From NCBI GenBank assembly GCA_002327445.1, contig DCWA01000040.1, positions 26,834 to 90,833 of the forward strand: 64,000 nt of DNA, in the 5' to 3' direction. The notes under the pieces are model-generated. The model saw only the letters and a program-made list of their open reading frames with translations. It ran no database searches and had not been told where the DNA came from. Every line of letters begins with the position of its first letter. Positions within the stretch are counted from its first letter, which is position 1. Below, in pieces: positions 1-9,250 of the stretch. A program made the translations under genes and the position numbers. The DNA comes from Desulfobacteraceae bacterium UBA2174. Its GTDB lineage: Bacteria > Desulfobacterota > Desulfobacteria > Desulfobacterales > UBA2174.

Positions 1-1
1 C

Positions 2-436
2 TCCCGCGAGCAGTTGCTCAACGCCGCCGAAGAGGTGCTCGCCTGGCGCCGCGAGCGGCAAATTGAAAGCCTGTGGCCGGATCCGCTCCTCATGGCCACC
101 GCCACCCTGGACGACAGCTTCGGCCACGGCCTGGAGGTGATTCATCGTTTTGCCGAGGCCGCCGGGCTGCGGGTGGTGCCTCTGGGCAGAATGCTTTCCC
201 CCGATGCCGTGGTGGAGGGATGCCGCACCCACCGGCCCCGCATCCTCGGGCTGACCGTCTTGCAGTTCGACACCGAACCGGATCTGATCGACATCCGCCG
301 CCGGATCGAACCCGCCACGCGCATCGTCGCCGGCGGGCCGGTATTCGCCGCCGACCCGGACCTGGCCGCGCGGGCCGGCATCGATTTCGTGGCCCGCAAC
401 GCCGCCGAGTTTTGGCATTACCTGCTGACGCTTTGA
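2..436 (+). CDS. B12-binding-like domain protein (C-terminal part)
   Basis: The reading frame is open to the left edge of the window, so the true start lies outside it; the TTG at 14 is only the first possible internal start. The visible ~145 residues look like the Rossmann-type fold of a cobalamin-binding module: a Asp-Asp-Ser-Phe-Gly-His-Gly stretch near the position of the usual DxHxxG, then a GLTVLQF strand and a late GGPVF loop. The exact DxHxxG motif is not present, so base-off/His-on B12 binding is uncertain. The stop lies 27 bp before the next gene, so the two are probably co-transcribed. It could equally be a B12-binding-like domain that has lost its cofactor. Confidence 0.55.
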   Translation, partial: SREQLLNAAEEVLAWRRERQIESLWPDPLLMATATLDDSFGHGLEVIHRFAEAAGLRVVPLGRMLSPDAVVEGCRTHRPRILGLTVLQFDTEPDLIDIRRRIEPATRIVAGGPVFAADPDLAARAGIDFVARNAAEFWHYLLTL

Positions 437-463
437 ACGCCTCCCCGGAGCGTTGAAATTCCC

Positions 464-1695
464 ATGCGCATCCTCCATCCGCTCAGCCAGCGTCCCGAAG
501 CCACCGGCAGCGGCATCTACGTGCGGGCCATGATCGCCGCGGCCGCGGCCCGGGGCCACGAAAATTTCCTCCTGGCCGGCATTCCCGGCGACACCCGGCC
601 GGAAGTGCCGGAACTGCCGCCCGACCACTGCCGCTTCGTACGCTTCGCCGGATCGGATCTCCCTTTCGACGTGGTGGGCATGAGCGACGCGATGCCCTAC
701 GACAGTTGCCGCTTCATCGACCTCACCGACGACCAGATCCAAGCCTATCGCGCCGCCTTCGAGCGCAGCTTGCAGGCGGCGGTGGACGCCTTCCGGCCCG
801 ATCTGATCCATAGTCATCACCTGTGGCCGCTCACCGCCCTGGCGCGGCGCCGGTTCCCCGACCACCCACACGTGACGAGCTGCCATGGCACCGATCTGCG
901 CCAGTTTCGCCATTGCCAACACCTGCGCCCCACGGTGGCCGAGGCATGCCGCCGTCTGGATGCCGTGCTGGCGCTCAGCAATGTCCAGAAAGCCGAAATC
1001 GCCCAACTGTACGGCATCGTTCCCGAACGCATCCACGTGGTGGGCGCCGGCTACGATCCGGTGCGGTTTTATCCGGTGCCCAAACCGCGGCCGGCGCCGG
1101 TGCGCATCGTTTATGCCGGCAAGCCGAGCCGGACCAAGGGAGTGGCCTGGCTGCTGCACGCCTTGAGGCAGATGGACCATCTTCCCTGGCAACTGGAGCT
1201 GGTGGGTGGCGGCAAGGGGCCGGAAAAAGAGGCGGTATTGGATCTGGCCGGGGACCTGGGGCAGCGGGTGACGGTGGCGGGGCTGGTGAATCAGGCCGCC
1301 TTGGCCGAACGCATGCGCCGGGCCCACATCTTTGTCCTGCCCTCATTCTTCGAAGGACTGCCCTGGTCTTGCTCGAAGCCCTGGCCTGCGGATGCCGGCT
1401 CGTGGCCACCGACTTGCCGGGAGTGCGGGAGCTGTTTGCCGCCCTGGCCGAGCCGGCGCTGCGCCTCATCCCCTTGCCGCCACTGGCCGGCGTCGACACC
1501 CCCACGGAAAGCGGCGGGCAAGATTTCCAGGACCGCCTCGCCAATGCCTTGGCCGACCAGGTCCGGGCGGCCGAGAAAAGCCCGGACCTCGATCTTTGTC
1601 CTTTTCAATCCCTGCTGGCAGGCTACACCCGGGAAGGCGTCTTTCAGCGGGTGGAAGCGGTGTACGCGGCGTGTTCGCGGTCGCGGGCGGTTTGA
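464..1695 (+). pseudogene. Family 4-like glycosyltransferase, broken by a 1-base frameshift
   Basis: Read with one extra base, this is a ~410-aa GT-B fold glycosyltransferase (sugar transfer from a nucleotide-sugar donor, cytoplasmic face). The N-terminal half is in the frame of 464 and includes SHHLWPL, a CHGTDLRQF acceptor-side motif and the AGKPSRTKG strand that starts the donor domain. At 1361-1363 a run of three C (expected four) shifts the frame; the rest (VLLEALACGCRLVATDLPG) continues in frame 1 to the stop at 1695. The break falls inside the E-x7-E donor-binding motif, between FFEG and LLEA. Without correction the frame runs into repeat DNA to 2032. It is either a real pseudogene or a single-base sequencing error in a homopolymer. 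Confidence 0.8.
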
Positions 1696-1751
1696 TCGAA
1701 AAACGAACTGGCAGCAACCCCCGGCGGTCATCCCTGGGAGGGGATGGCCTT

Positions 1752-2066
1752 TTTTGTCATCCCGAGGATCCGCCTTGTTTGTCATTCCAAGGATTATCCT
1801 TTTTTGTCATCCCGAGGGTTATCCTTTTCTGTCATTCCGAGGGTTATCCTTTTCTGTCATTCCGAGGAGCAACGCGACGAGGAATCTCTTCGAGTTTACC
1901 GCCACTTCCCGACTTATTCCCGACTGCAGATCCCTCGCTGACGCTCGGGATGACACGGGAAAAGGGTGTCATTCCGAGAGACACCCCCTTTTCTGTCATT
2001 CCGAGGAGCAACGCGACGAGGAATCTCTTTGAGTTTACCACCACTTCCCGACTTATTCCTGGCTGC
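1752..2066. repeat. Dispersed GTCATTCCGAGG repeat cluster with local tandem units
   Basis: Intergenic block with four or five ~26-bp tandem units that begin GTCAT(T/C)CCGAGG and continue with a TTATCC tail, followed by two full copies of the longer repeat (core GCAACGCGACGAGGAATCTC). Short open frames here with peptides such as VIPRSNATRNL are products of the repeat and not genes. The same family recurs near 7.0, 10.0, 19.9, 34.3, 46.3, 50.3, 52.8, 59.3-59.9 and 63.7 kb. Confidence 0.85.
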
Positions 2067-2077
2067 ACAAACCCTGT

Positions 2078-2887
2078 TCACATTGGAGTTGTAACGCCGG
2101 CGGCAGGATCCACCGGCAGCGTCAGCCGGGGAAAATCCCCCTGGGGATGGCGGTCCACCAGGACCTCGCAGCCGTAGGCGGTGCGAATGTGCGCGGGCTG
2201 CAGGACTTCCTTCGGAGTGCCGGTGCATACCGCCCGGCCTCTGTGGAGCAGCAGCATCCGGGTGGCGAACATGGCTGCCAGGTTCAGGTCGTGGGAGACC
2301 ATCACCACCGTCATTTTGCGGTCCCGCCGCAGCCGGGCCATAAGGCGCATGATCTGGAGCTGGTGACCCATGTCCAGGGCTGCCGTCGGCTCGTCCAGCA
2401 GCATGAGGCGCGGCTGCTGGCAGAGGGCCCGGGCGATCCAGACCCGCTGCTGCTCGCCGCCGCTGAGCCGGTCCAGGGGACGGTTCGCCAGGGAATCGAG
2501 GCCCACGGCGGCAATGGCCCGGGCCGCCTCTTCGAGATCGACGGCGTTTTCGAAACCGAGCCACCCCAGGTGCGGTGCCCGCCCCATGCGCACGATCTCC
2601 TCGACTTTGAATGAAAACACCGGGGCGCTGCCCTGGGGCACCAGGGCGATGCGCCGGGCCAACTCACGCCGGCTGTAACCGCCCAAGGGCCGCCCGAAGA
2701 CCAGGATATCGCCCGTCTGGGGTTTCAGGCTGCCCAGCATCAGGCGCAGCAGGGTGGTCTTGCCCGATCCGTTGGGACCGATAACGGCGAAAAAATCCCC
2801 CTCGGCGATCTCCAATGACAGATCCTCGATCACCGGCCGCGCATTGTAGGCGAAACAAGCCCCTCGAATGGTCACCGTCGGGCTCAT
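2078..2887 (-). CDS. btuD: Corrinoid ABC transporter ATP-binding protein (BtuD/FecE type)
   Basis: ATPase of the binding-protein-dependent importer encoded by the next two genes upstream. Walker A is GPNGSGKTT at residues 37-45, the Q-loop is LVPQGSAP, the signature is LSGGEQQR and Walker B is LMLLDEPTAALD, followed by a VMVSHD switch histidine. At 269 aa the length is normal for the family. I chose the ATG at 2887 (SPTVTIRGACF) over the longer frame to 3004 because the extra 39 residues do not look coded. It is the last gene of the minus-strand operon, 133 bp after btuC. The cobalamin assignment comes from the CbiZ fusion and riboswitches upstream; the sequence alone would also fit a ferric-siderophore ATPase. 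Confidence 0.88.
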   Translation of the reverse strand: MSPTVTIRGACFAYNARPVIEDLSLEIAEGDFFAVIGPNGSGKTTLLRLMLGSLKPQTGDILVFGRPLGGYSRRELARRIALVPQGSAPVFSFKVEEIVRMGRAPHLGWLGFENAVDLEEAARAIAAVGLDSLANRPLDRLSGGEQQRVWIARALCQQPRLMLLDEPTAALDMGHQLQIMRLMARLRRDRKMTVVMVSHDLNLAAMFATRMLLLHRGRAVCTGTPKEVLQPAHIRTAYGCEVLVDRHPQGDFPRLTLPVDPAAGVTTPM

Positions 2888-3020
2888 GGCCGCCCCGCTT
2901 TCAGATCGTCTTCCCCCATCGCGTGAAAAACCTTCTCCACCCGGAATGCATCCGCCGCCAGCGGCCGGAAGCATCGCCTTTGTCCGCGCCAGTACACGGT
3001 TCACCCCCCAACCGGGTCGT

Positions 3021-4034
3021 TTACTGCCGCGACCGTCTCAACAGATAGATGAACAGCGGCGCGCCGATCATGGCGGTAATCACGCCGGCGGGCATCTCCC
3101 CCTGCTCCGGCAGGACCCGGGCCAGCAGGTCGCAGCCGACCATGAACGCCCCGCCGCCGAGGATGCAGGCCGGCACCAGGAGCCGGTGGTCGCTGCCAAG
3201 TAGCATCCGCAGCAGATGCGGCACCACCAGCCCCACGAACCCCACCAGGCCACAGTGACTCACCGTGACACTGACCATCAGCGATGCGGCCACGAGCAGG
3301 GCGATGGTCACCGCCCGCACCGGGACCCCGCTGGAGGCGGCCAGTTCCCGGCCGAGCAGCATCAGGTTCATCGGATGGGCCAGCAGAAAGATGGCGACAA
3401 AACAGGGCGCCACCAGGGCGGCCAGCAATCCCAGCGGGCCGAATCCCACGGCGGACAGGTTGCCCATCAGCCAGAACAGAATGCTGTGCAATCGCCCATC
3501 CTGGCTCAAGGTGAGCAGGAACATGATCAGGGCGGCGCAGAAGGCGTTGACCATGACCCCGGACAGCAGCAGGGCGTCACGCTGAAACAGGCTGCGGCCG
3601 GCCCCGATGGCCAGGATCAGACCCAAGGTGGCCAAGGCGCCGGTAAAGGCGAAGAGGCTGACGCCGGGAAATTGGGCCAGGCCGAGGAGGATTCCCGTGA
3701 TGGCGCCGATGGCCGCACCGCCCGAAATCCCCAAGATGTAAGGCTCCGCCAGCGGGTTGCGCAGCAGGGCCTGGAATACCAGCCCGCCAAGGGAGAGGCT
3801 GGCGCCGGTCAGCGCCGCCAACAGCGCCCGCGGCAGGCGGATGCGCCAGACGATGGCCGCGCCGGCGTCCGCCGAGGACGGCCCGCCGATCAAGGCCCGC
3901 CAGGCCGCTGCCGGTCCGACGTCCGAAGACCCGAAGGAGACGGCCGCCACAATCGTCAGAACCAGCAGAAGCGCCATTACGGCGCTCACCGCCAGTACCC
4001 GCACCGGTGTCAGATCGACGGTCCGCGGATTCAT
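3021..4034 (-). CDS. btuC: Corrinoid ABC transporter permease (BtuC/FecCD family)
   Basis: Inner-membrane permease of the FecCD family, 337 aa with about nine or ten hydrophobic segments. Family signatures are visible: LPRALLAALTGASLSLGG near residue 75, then NPLAEPYILGISGGAAIGA, and near the C-terminus GLVGFVGLVVPHLLR, the loop that contacts the ATPase. The start at 4034 (MNPRTVDLTP) overlaps the stop of the binding-protein gene by 4 bp in an ATGA arrangement, so the two are translationally coupled. The final Arg-rich tail after FIYLLRR is normal. Substrate is inferred from operon context (BtuF-CbiZ fusion, cobalamin riboswitches). Confidence 0.9.
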   Translation of the reverse strand: MNPRTVDLTPVRVLAVSAVMALLLVLTIVAAVSFGSSDVGPAAAWRALIGGPSSADAGAAIVWRIRLPRALLAALTGASLSLGGLVFQALLRNPLAEPYILGISGGAAIGAITGILLGLAQFPGVSLFAFTGALATLGLILAIGAGRSLFQRDALLLSGVMVNAFCAALIMFLLTLSQDGRLHSILFWLMGNLSAVGFGPLGLLAALVAPCFVAIFLLAHPMNLMLLGRELAASSGVPVRAVTIALLVAASLMVSVTVSHCGLVGFVGLVVPHLLRMLLGSDHRLLVPACILGGGAFMVGCDLLARVLPEQGEMPAGVITAMIGAPLFIYLLRRSRQ

Positions 4035-4951
4035 GGCGCGGCCTCGAAAAGCGTCGGGTGGATGAGCCGGGCCAGCGCCTCCAGCCCTTCCACCAGACGC
4101 GGGCTGGGCCGGTCGAGGCAGTTGGAATCCACGATGTGGATGCGGTTGTTGGCCACCGCCGGCATCTGGGGCCAGCGGCGCCACTCGGCCCGGGCCTGTT
4201 CAAACAACCCCTCGCGGTCCATGGAAGTGATGATGATTACTTCCGGGGCCAGGACGATGACCTGTTCCTGGCTGAAACGCGGATAGGCGGTTTGGCCGGC
4301 GGCCGTATTGACCCCTCCGGCACGGGTGATCAGCTCGTGGAGAAAAGTCGACGAACCGGCCGATACGATGGGCGCCATTCCGATCTGCAGAAAAACCCGG
4401 GGGCGATGGACCACGCCGGCTATCCGGGCATCCACCGTCGCGATGCGCCGCCGCATGTCCTCCACCAGCCGCCGGGCTGCATCCGGGGCGTTGAGCAGGT
4501 CCCCCAGGGCCGTGACGGTTTCCATCACGGACTCCAGGTCCCGGGGATCCACGGCATAGACGGGAATTCGCATCGCCTCCAGGCGGTCCACCACCGCCTT
4601 GGGATTGCCGTCGCGGATGGCCAGGCAAAGATCCGGTTTCAGGGCCACGATGCGCTCCAGGTCCAGGTGGACGTAGGAACCCACCTTGGGTAGTGCGCGG
4701 GCCGCCTGCGGAGTGTCGGAAAAACGGCTCACCCCCACCAGCCGGTCCTGCCGGCCGATGGCGAAGACGATCTCGGTGGCACTGGGCGCCAGGGCCACCA
4801 CGCGCCGGGGGTCGGCGGGCACTTCCATGGTGCGGCCGGCCAGATCGGTGACGCGGCGCATCTGCCCGGCCCCAACCGTGGCGGCGAGGAGAAAAACCGT
4901 CAGGAGAACGGCAATGGCCAGCAACGGTTTCCCGGGAACGCGGGACCTCAT
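4031..4951 (-). CDS. btuF: Corrinoid ABC transporter periplasmic binding protein (BtuF-like)
   Basis: Class III periplasmic substrate-binding protein of 306 aa. It has an N-terminal signal segment (LLAIAVLLTVFLLAATVGAG), then the family opening DLAGRTMEVPADPRRVVAL and APSATEIVFAIG typical of BtuF/FepB-like lobes. The C-lobe contains PEVIIITSMD and a late NRIHIVDSNCL strand. Start ATG at 4951 overlaps the upstream CDS stop by 4 bp; btuC starts within its last codons. The upstream neighbour also begins with a BtuF-like domain, so the operon has two binding proteins for one permease, possibly with different corrinoid forms. Confidence 0.88.
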   Translation of the reverse strand: MRSRVPGKPLLAIAVLLTVFLLAATVGAGQMRRVTDLAGRTMEVPADPRRVVALAPSATEIVFAIGRQDRLVGVSRFSDTPQAARALPKVGSYVHLDLERIVALKPDLCLAIRDGNPKAVVDRLEAMRIPVYAVDPRDLESVMETVTALGDLLNAPDAARRLVEDMRRRIATVDARIAGVVHRPRVFLQIGMAPIVSAGSSTFLHELITRAGGVNTAAGQTAYPRFSQEQVIVLAPEVIIITSMDREGLFEQARAEWRRWPQMPAVANNRIHIVDSNCLDRPSPRLVEGLEALARLIHPTLFEAAP

Positions 4952-6990
4952 GGCGCCACCGTTCCTGCGGGCTCCGGCGGATTCCCCGCCCGCACTCCGG
5001 CCAGCATCGCCTCCAGAGCTCCTTTCAACACAGAAACAGGCTCCGCATTCCCGGGCCACCCGCCTTCAATCGCAATGGGGCCGCCGGCGATCTCGGCGGC
5101 CACCTGCCGGCGCCAGACGTCAAAAAGGGACAAGTCCGGCTTCCGTCCGGCGGCTCGGGCATCGTCGAGGGCCATGGCTGTTTCGATGAAGCCGGCATAC
5201 CGGTCCTCCAACAGCAGCCGCTCCATGGATACGGCCAATTCGCCCGGGTTCCCGGCACAGTCGCAGGTCGCTCCGGAAACCAACTCCCACAAGCCCAGCC
5301 CCCGCTCCTCCATCCGCCGCAGGATCGGCCGGCGCGCCGCGATGCCGTTTTGCCGAAAGACCGCTTCGCGCACTCCGGCGTCCACGGCCTCGGCGATGAG
5401 CTGCCCCATCTTGCTGTGGCCGCCGCAGTTGTCGATGGCTGTCCCTTCCCCCTGGACCACAATGATGTTGTCGGTGCCGGTGCCGGTGGCCGGCCGATGG
5501 GGTTCCGTGGTGCTGCGGATGTCCAGGTCCTGCAAAGCGGCGGTCTTGGCTTCGGTGGCGGTGATCAGGGCCCGGGTCATGGCCCTGGGGCTGAGCTGCA
5601 TGTTGGTCAGCAAGATGATGTTGATGGTGCCCGGCTCGTACCAATGGCCCGCATCGCAGCCGGCGCGCTGGGCGTTGGACGCGACCCCGGCGGTCACCAG
5701 GGCCGTCACGGCCATCTCCCGGTAGTCACGCCGCTGGACCGACAGGCGGTCCATGTCGGCGCCGGTAAAAAGAAGAGCCGTGTGCTCGGGCCGCCGATCC
5801 AGCACCTGGCAGACCAGTTGGCGCTCGGCCGCCAGGCCGGCGGCGTGCCCGAGGGTCCAACACGGCGGCGGCCAGTGGTGGTTGCCCACGGTCACGATTC
5901 CCTCCCGCTGGCCTTCCAGGGTCGAAACGACGGCCATCGGCCGGCTGAAATCGAGCACCAGGGTCTTGTTGACGAAGTCGTGGACGCGGCTTTCGACGAT
6001 GCCGGCCCCTGCCACGTACGGCAACGCCAGGTCCAGGGGACGCTCGCCAACCACGGCATCCGGATGAACCTGCTTCTCTGGCCGGGCAAAATCCTCGGCA
6101 TAGAGATGCGAGGCCAGCCAGGCGATGAAATCAGCCGTCCGCACGCCGCAGCGGCAGGTCAGATCGCAGGGGAAAAAAAGGAAGCGCCCGTTTTTCACCG
6201 CCTCCACGTCCCGCCAGCCGGGCCGGTCGAGAAGCCGTGCGGCGGCCTGGCGGTCGCCGCCGCAGCCGTAGATCACCTGGGGATTGAACCGCTGCCACTC
6301 TTCCAGAGTCACTTCCACCACGTCCCCGGTCTTGCCCGTCGTCGGCGGGATGCCGCCGGCGGCCCGGATCATCTCGTTTTGAAAGGACCCGTCCCCGGGG
6401 GTCATCACCTGCTGGCCGCCCATGAATCGCATCACCCGCAGGCGCCGGCCTGCGGGGATCCTGGTCACCTTGGCAGCCACGAGGTCCAGGTTGGCATGGA
6501 TCCGGTCCACCAGGGCCTCGGCAGCGGCGCGGCGCTGGAAAATGGCCCCCAGCCGATCGATGGCGGGATCGATGTCCCGGATCGAATCGATGCCCAGGGC
6601 GATGGGCCGGATCCCGTTGGCACTCAAGACAGCGGCCGTTTCCTGGTGCAGGGAAGAAATGAACACCACCTCCGGGGCGGCTGCCGCCACCCGCATCGGA
6701 TCCGGGGCGGCAAAGCCCCCCACCACGGGCAGTGCCGCCGCCTCGGGGGGCCAGGTGTCGTGGTAGGTGACGGCCTTGACCCGATCGCCGACGCCCAGGG
6801 CGAAAAGGATTTCCGTCACCGCCGGCACGAGACTCACCACCCGCTGCGGCGGCGCGTCGAGGGAGATGCACCGCCCGTCGGCATCGACGAATTCTGGACT
6901 TGCGGCCAAGGCTGAACCAGCAAGCATCAGAAAAAAAATGACGCATAGTGGGACGGCTACCCTTTTGAGGTGGACATTCAACAGAAGCAT
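4948..6990 (-). CDS. BtuF-CbiZ fusion: corrinoid-binding domain plus adenosylcobinamide amidohydrolase
   Basis: A 680-aa two-domain protein. After a signal peptide (LCVIFFLMLAGSALA), residues ~30-295 form a BtuF-like binding domain (CISLDAPPQRVVSLVPAVTE; NPQVIYGCGGD). From ~325 onward it matches CbiZ, which removes the aminopropanol arm of adenosylcobinamide to give adenosylcobyric acid for salvage: VSTLEGQREGIVTVGNHHW, GTINIILLTNMQLSPRAM, TGTGTDNIIV and NCGGHSKMGQLIAEAV are recognisable. CbiZ is normally cytoplasmic, so a signal peptide on the fusion implies hydrolysis in the periplasm before import. It sits between the outer-membrane receptor and btuF/btuC/btuD, with a 4-bp overlap into btuF. 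The fusion shows no frameshift or internal stop. Confidence 0.88.
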   Translation of the reverse strand: MLLLNVHLKRVAVPLCVIFFLMLAGSALAASPEFVDADGRCISLDAPPQRVVSLVPAVTEILFALGVGDRVKAVTYHDTWPPEAAALPVVGGFAAPDPMRVAAAAPEVVFISSLHQETAAVLSANGIRPIALGIDSIRDIDPAIDRLGAIFQRRAAAEALVDRIHANLDLVAAKVTRIPAGRRLRVMRFMGGQQVMTPGDGSFQNEMIRAAGGIPPTTGKTGDVVEVTLEEWQRFNPQVIYGCGGDRQAAARLLDRPGWRDVEAVKNGRFLFFPCDLTCRCGVRTADFIAWLASHLYAEDFARPEKQVHPDAVVGERPLDLALPYVAGAGIVESRVHDFVNKTLVLDFSRPMAVVSTLEGQREGIVTVGNHHWPPPCWTLGHAAGLAAERQLVCQVLDRRPEHTALLFTGADMDRLSVQRRDYREMAVTALVTAGVASNAQRAGCDAGHWYEPGTINIILLTNMQLSPRAMTRALITATEAKTAALQDLDIRSTTEPHRPATGTGTDNIIVVQGEGTAIDNCGGHSKMGQLIAEAVDAGVREAVFRQNGIAARRPILRRMEERGLGLWELVSGATCDCAGNPGELAVSMERLLLEDRYAGFIETAMALDDARAAGRKPDLSLFDVWRRQVAAEIAGGPIAIEGGWPGNAEPVSVLKGALEAMLAGVRAGNPPEPAGTVAP

Positions 6991-7032
6991 AATGATTTAC
7001 GATAGATCATGTGGCCCTTAAAAGTGCCGAAT

Positions 7033-7062
7033 TGTCATCCCGAGCGAAGCGAGGGATCTCTA
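7033..7062. repeat. Single short copy of the dispersed repeat
   Basis: A 30-bp GTCATCCCGAGCGAAGCGAGG-type copy with its GGATCTC tail, in the 146-bp gap between the receptor gene and the BtuF-CbiZ gene. It sits inside the operon, so transcription must pass through it. Confidence 0.7.
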
Positions 7063-7136
7063 AGCAAAACGGTACATCCGATAATTTCAAATCTTAGAGA
7101 CCCCCTCTTCGATAGGCTATCGGGTTGACAAATGTT

Positions 7137-9107
7137 TTAGTAAGTTACCCGAATGCCGGCATACGCCGAAAGACCGGGTGTTGCGTAGCTCCAAACTTCT
7201 TCGTAGAACTCGTCAAAAAGATTCTCCACGCGGCCGTAAAGTTCCAGGTATTTGTTGACCTGGTACCGCGCCGAAAGGTTGACCAGGGTGTAAGCGTCCA
7301 ACGTTTTCACCGAATTGCCGTCTTTATCGAAATTGAAGCTCGGATCTTCGTCGCGTTCGTCCACCCATTGAATATCCAGATTGAGTTTCAACGGGTCCAT
7401 TGGCCGGTAGCCGACATTGAAGCGCACCTTGTTCAGGGGATGATGAGTAAGTCTTTCGCCATCGGAATCCACTGAATGGGTGTAGGTGTGATCAAGGCGC
7501 AAATCCAGCCGGTCCAGTGCCTGCCAGGCGATGAAACTTTCCAGACCCCGACTCTTGGACGTACCGTCGAGGTTGTCGTAAGATCCTTCCCAGGTGACCG
7601 GATCGGTGACGTACCGGATACGATCTTCAAAGCGCATGTCAAAATAGGTGGTCCCCAATTTCAGGCGACCCTGCCAAAACGGTTGCTCGACCCCGACCTC
7701 CCATCCCTTGCTCGTTTCCGGCTGAAGATCCTCGTTGCCACCGGCAAAAAACCATGCGGGGACGGCATCGGCGTAAAGTTCATAGAGAGAAGGCGTGCGA
7801 AAGCCGGTGGCGTAAGCCCCCTTCAGCACACTACCGGTAGCCGGAAGCGTGAATTTAGGGGCGATGCGGTAGGTGGCTTCGCTGCCAAATTCCTCATGGT
7901 CGTCCCTCCGCAAGCCGGCGACCAACTCGAACCAGTCCTGCCAGAAAAACTGGTTTTGAATCCAGAAACTGTCGGTATCCGCCGTCTTTTCCCGTTCGAT
8001 ATCGCTCTCGAAGCCTTCGCTGAGCAAGACGGCGCCCACCGACAGGACATTGTGCTCAAAATTCAAGTCGGCCTGCGCCCCCACCTCATCGGTTTCCGAA
8101 TCGTAGGCGCTTTCGAGATTTTTGTCGTTGTCATAGAATTCACGCTCTTGAATGGCCTTGTTGTAGTAAACGGAAGTCGAGAGGAACCCATCCAAGAACT
8201 TCGCGGTGGCGTCGGTTCGGAAGAATGTCTGGTCGCTGTCCTGGTATGAATCCTCCGGCATGCCGGGACCGGAACTGTTGTCCACCGCATGTCCTGCGAA
8301 ATCGAAATCATCGGCGTCGACGGTGGAATCCATGTGGCGCAGCGTCACGCCAAGTGCGAAACGGTCCTCGATATCCAAGCCCAGGCGCCCGGAAAAAGTC
8401 GTGTTGCGCCAACCGTCGTCTTCGTCGGTGCCGGTGCCTTGGGGGATGCTGTCATTGTCGGCGTTGGCGATGGAAAAGCCGCCGGTTTCCGTCTGGGAAG
8501 CGGCCAGGGAGAAGTTGAACGTTTTTCCGATCTCGCCGGATGCGCCGCCGTAAGCCTTCCAGGTGTTGTAGGAACCGCCTTCGGTTCCAGCGTAGAGGTG
8601 AGGCTCGCCTTTTCCCTTGCGCGTGATGATGTTGATCACGCCCGCGGTGGCGTTGCTCCCGTAAAGCACGCTCTGTGGGCCTCTCACGATCTCGATCCGT
8701 TCGATGTTGTCGGTGGTCAGATTGGCCAGATCCGCCTGCCGACTGATGCTTGATGCATCATTCATGATGATTCCGTCGATAAGAACCAAGGTGTTTTTGC
8801 TGTCAGCGCCACGGATCGAAACTGCCGTCAACGTGCCCGGTCCACCGTTGGCCTTGACATCGATACCGGGCGAGCCCTTGAGCACTTCCTCCACCGTCAA
8901 ATACCCTTTGGCCTGAATTTCTTCGGACGTAATCAACGTCACGCTGCTGCCGCCGACCTTGTCCAGGTTGGTTTCCGTCCGGGTGGCGGTCACCACCATG
9001 TCTTCCATCTTGACGGGTTCATCCCCGGCGGCCGTCACGGCCGTAACGCCGGTCACCAGTGAAATCCCCAAAACGACCCACATCCCCAAACCGCGCCATC
9101 TTCCCAT
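7137..9107 (-). CDS. btuB: TonB-dependent outer-membrane receptor for corrinoids (BtuB-like)
   Basis: Outer-membrane beta-barrel receptor of 656 aa. A signal peptide (MWVVLGISLVTGVTAVTAA) precedes a TonB-box-like MEDMVVTATR at ~32-41. The plug domain follows, with LIDGIIMND, IERIEIVRGPQSVLYGSNA and GVINIITRKGKGE, then the barrel ending in an aromatic residue (YAGIRVTY). The start at 9107 has a strong AAGGAGG Shine-Dalgarno 5 bases upstream; the longer frame upstream is riboswitch RNA and not coding. Two tandem cobalamin riboswitches lie immediately 5', which makes corrinoids the likely substrate. First gene of the five-gene uptake operon. Confidence 0.93.
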   Translation of the reverse strand: MGRWRGLGMWVVLGISLVTGVTAVTAAGDEPVKMEDMVVTATRTETNLDKVGGSSVTLITSEEIQAKGYLTVEEVLKGSPGIDVKANGGPGTLTAVSIRGADSKNTLVLIDGIIMNDASSISRQADLANLTTDNIERIEIVRGPQSVLYGSNATAGVINIITRKGKGEPHLYAGTEGGSYNTWKAYGGASGEIGKTFNFSLAASQTETGGFSIANADNDSIPQGTGTDEDDGWRNTTFSGRLGLDIEDRFALGVTLRHMDSTVDADDFDFAGHAVDNSSGPGMPEDSYQDSDQTFFRTDATAKFLDGFLSTSVYYNKAIQEREFYDNDKNLESAYDSETDEVGAQADLNFEHNVLSVGAVLLSEGFESDIEREKTADTDSFWIQNQFFWQDWFELVAGLRRDDHEEFGSEATYRIAPKFTLPATGSVLKGAYATGFRTPSLYELYADAVPAWFFAGGNEDLQPETSKGWEVGVEQPFWQGRLKLGTTYFDMRFEDRIRYVTDPVTWEGSYDNLDGTSKSRGLESFIAWQALDRLDLRLDHTYTHSVDSDGERLTHHPLNKVRFNVGYRPMDPLKLNLDIQWVDERDEDPSFNFDKDGNSVKTLDAYTLVNLSARYQVNKYLELYGRVENLFDEFYEEVWSYATPGLSAYAGIRVTY

Positions 9108-9151
9108 CTCTTCCTCCTTGAGCTGAACATGGGGGCGGCGGGCCGGGTTTC

Positions 9152-9191
9152 CATCCCGGCACCGCGACACCACCGGTCGCGATCCGGGATG
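9152..9191 (-). promoter_or_regulatory. Hairpin between proximal riboswitch and btuB start
   Basis: Long hairpin with CATCCCGG/CCGGGATG outer arms and CGCGAC/GTCGCG inner arms, about 60 nt before the btuB Shine-Dalgarno. There is no U-run after it, so it is not a standard terminator. It may be part of the expression platform of the proximal riboswitch, by a non-terminator mechanism. Confidence 0.45.
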
Positions 9192-9250
9192 TCCCTGTTT
9201 CATCCCCAGATCCAAAATGGCCCACCCCTGCCGCGGCGGTGCGCAACCTT

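Noticed and set aside
1744..1941. Small ORFs within repeats (e.g. peptides with VIPRSNATRNL or SEEQRDEESL)
   Set aside because: These are translations of the intergenic repeat, seen in several frames and at many loci, without ribosome sites.
5350..6915. 521-codon plus-strand frame opposite the BtuF-CbiZ gene
   Set aside because: Antisense of a clear two-domain protein; composition is that of a shadow frame.
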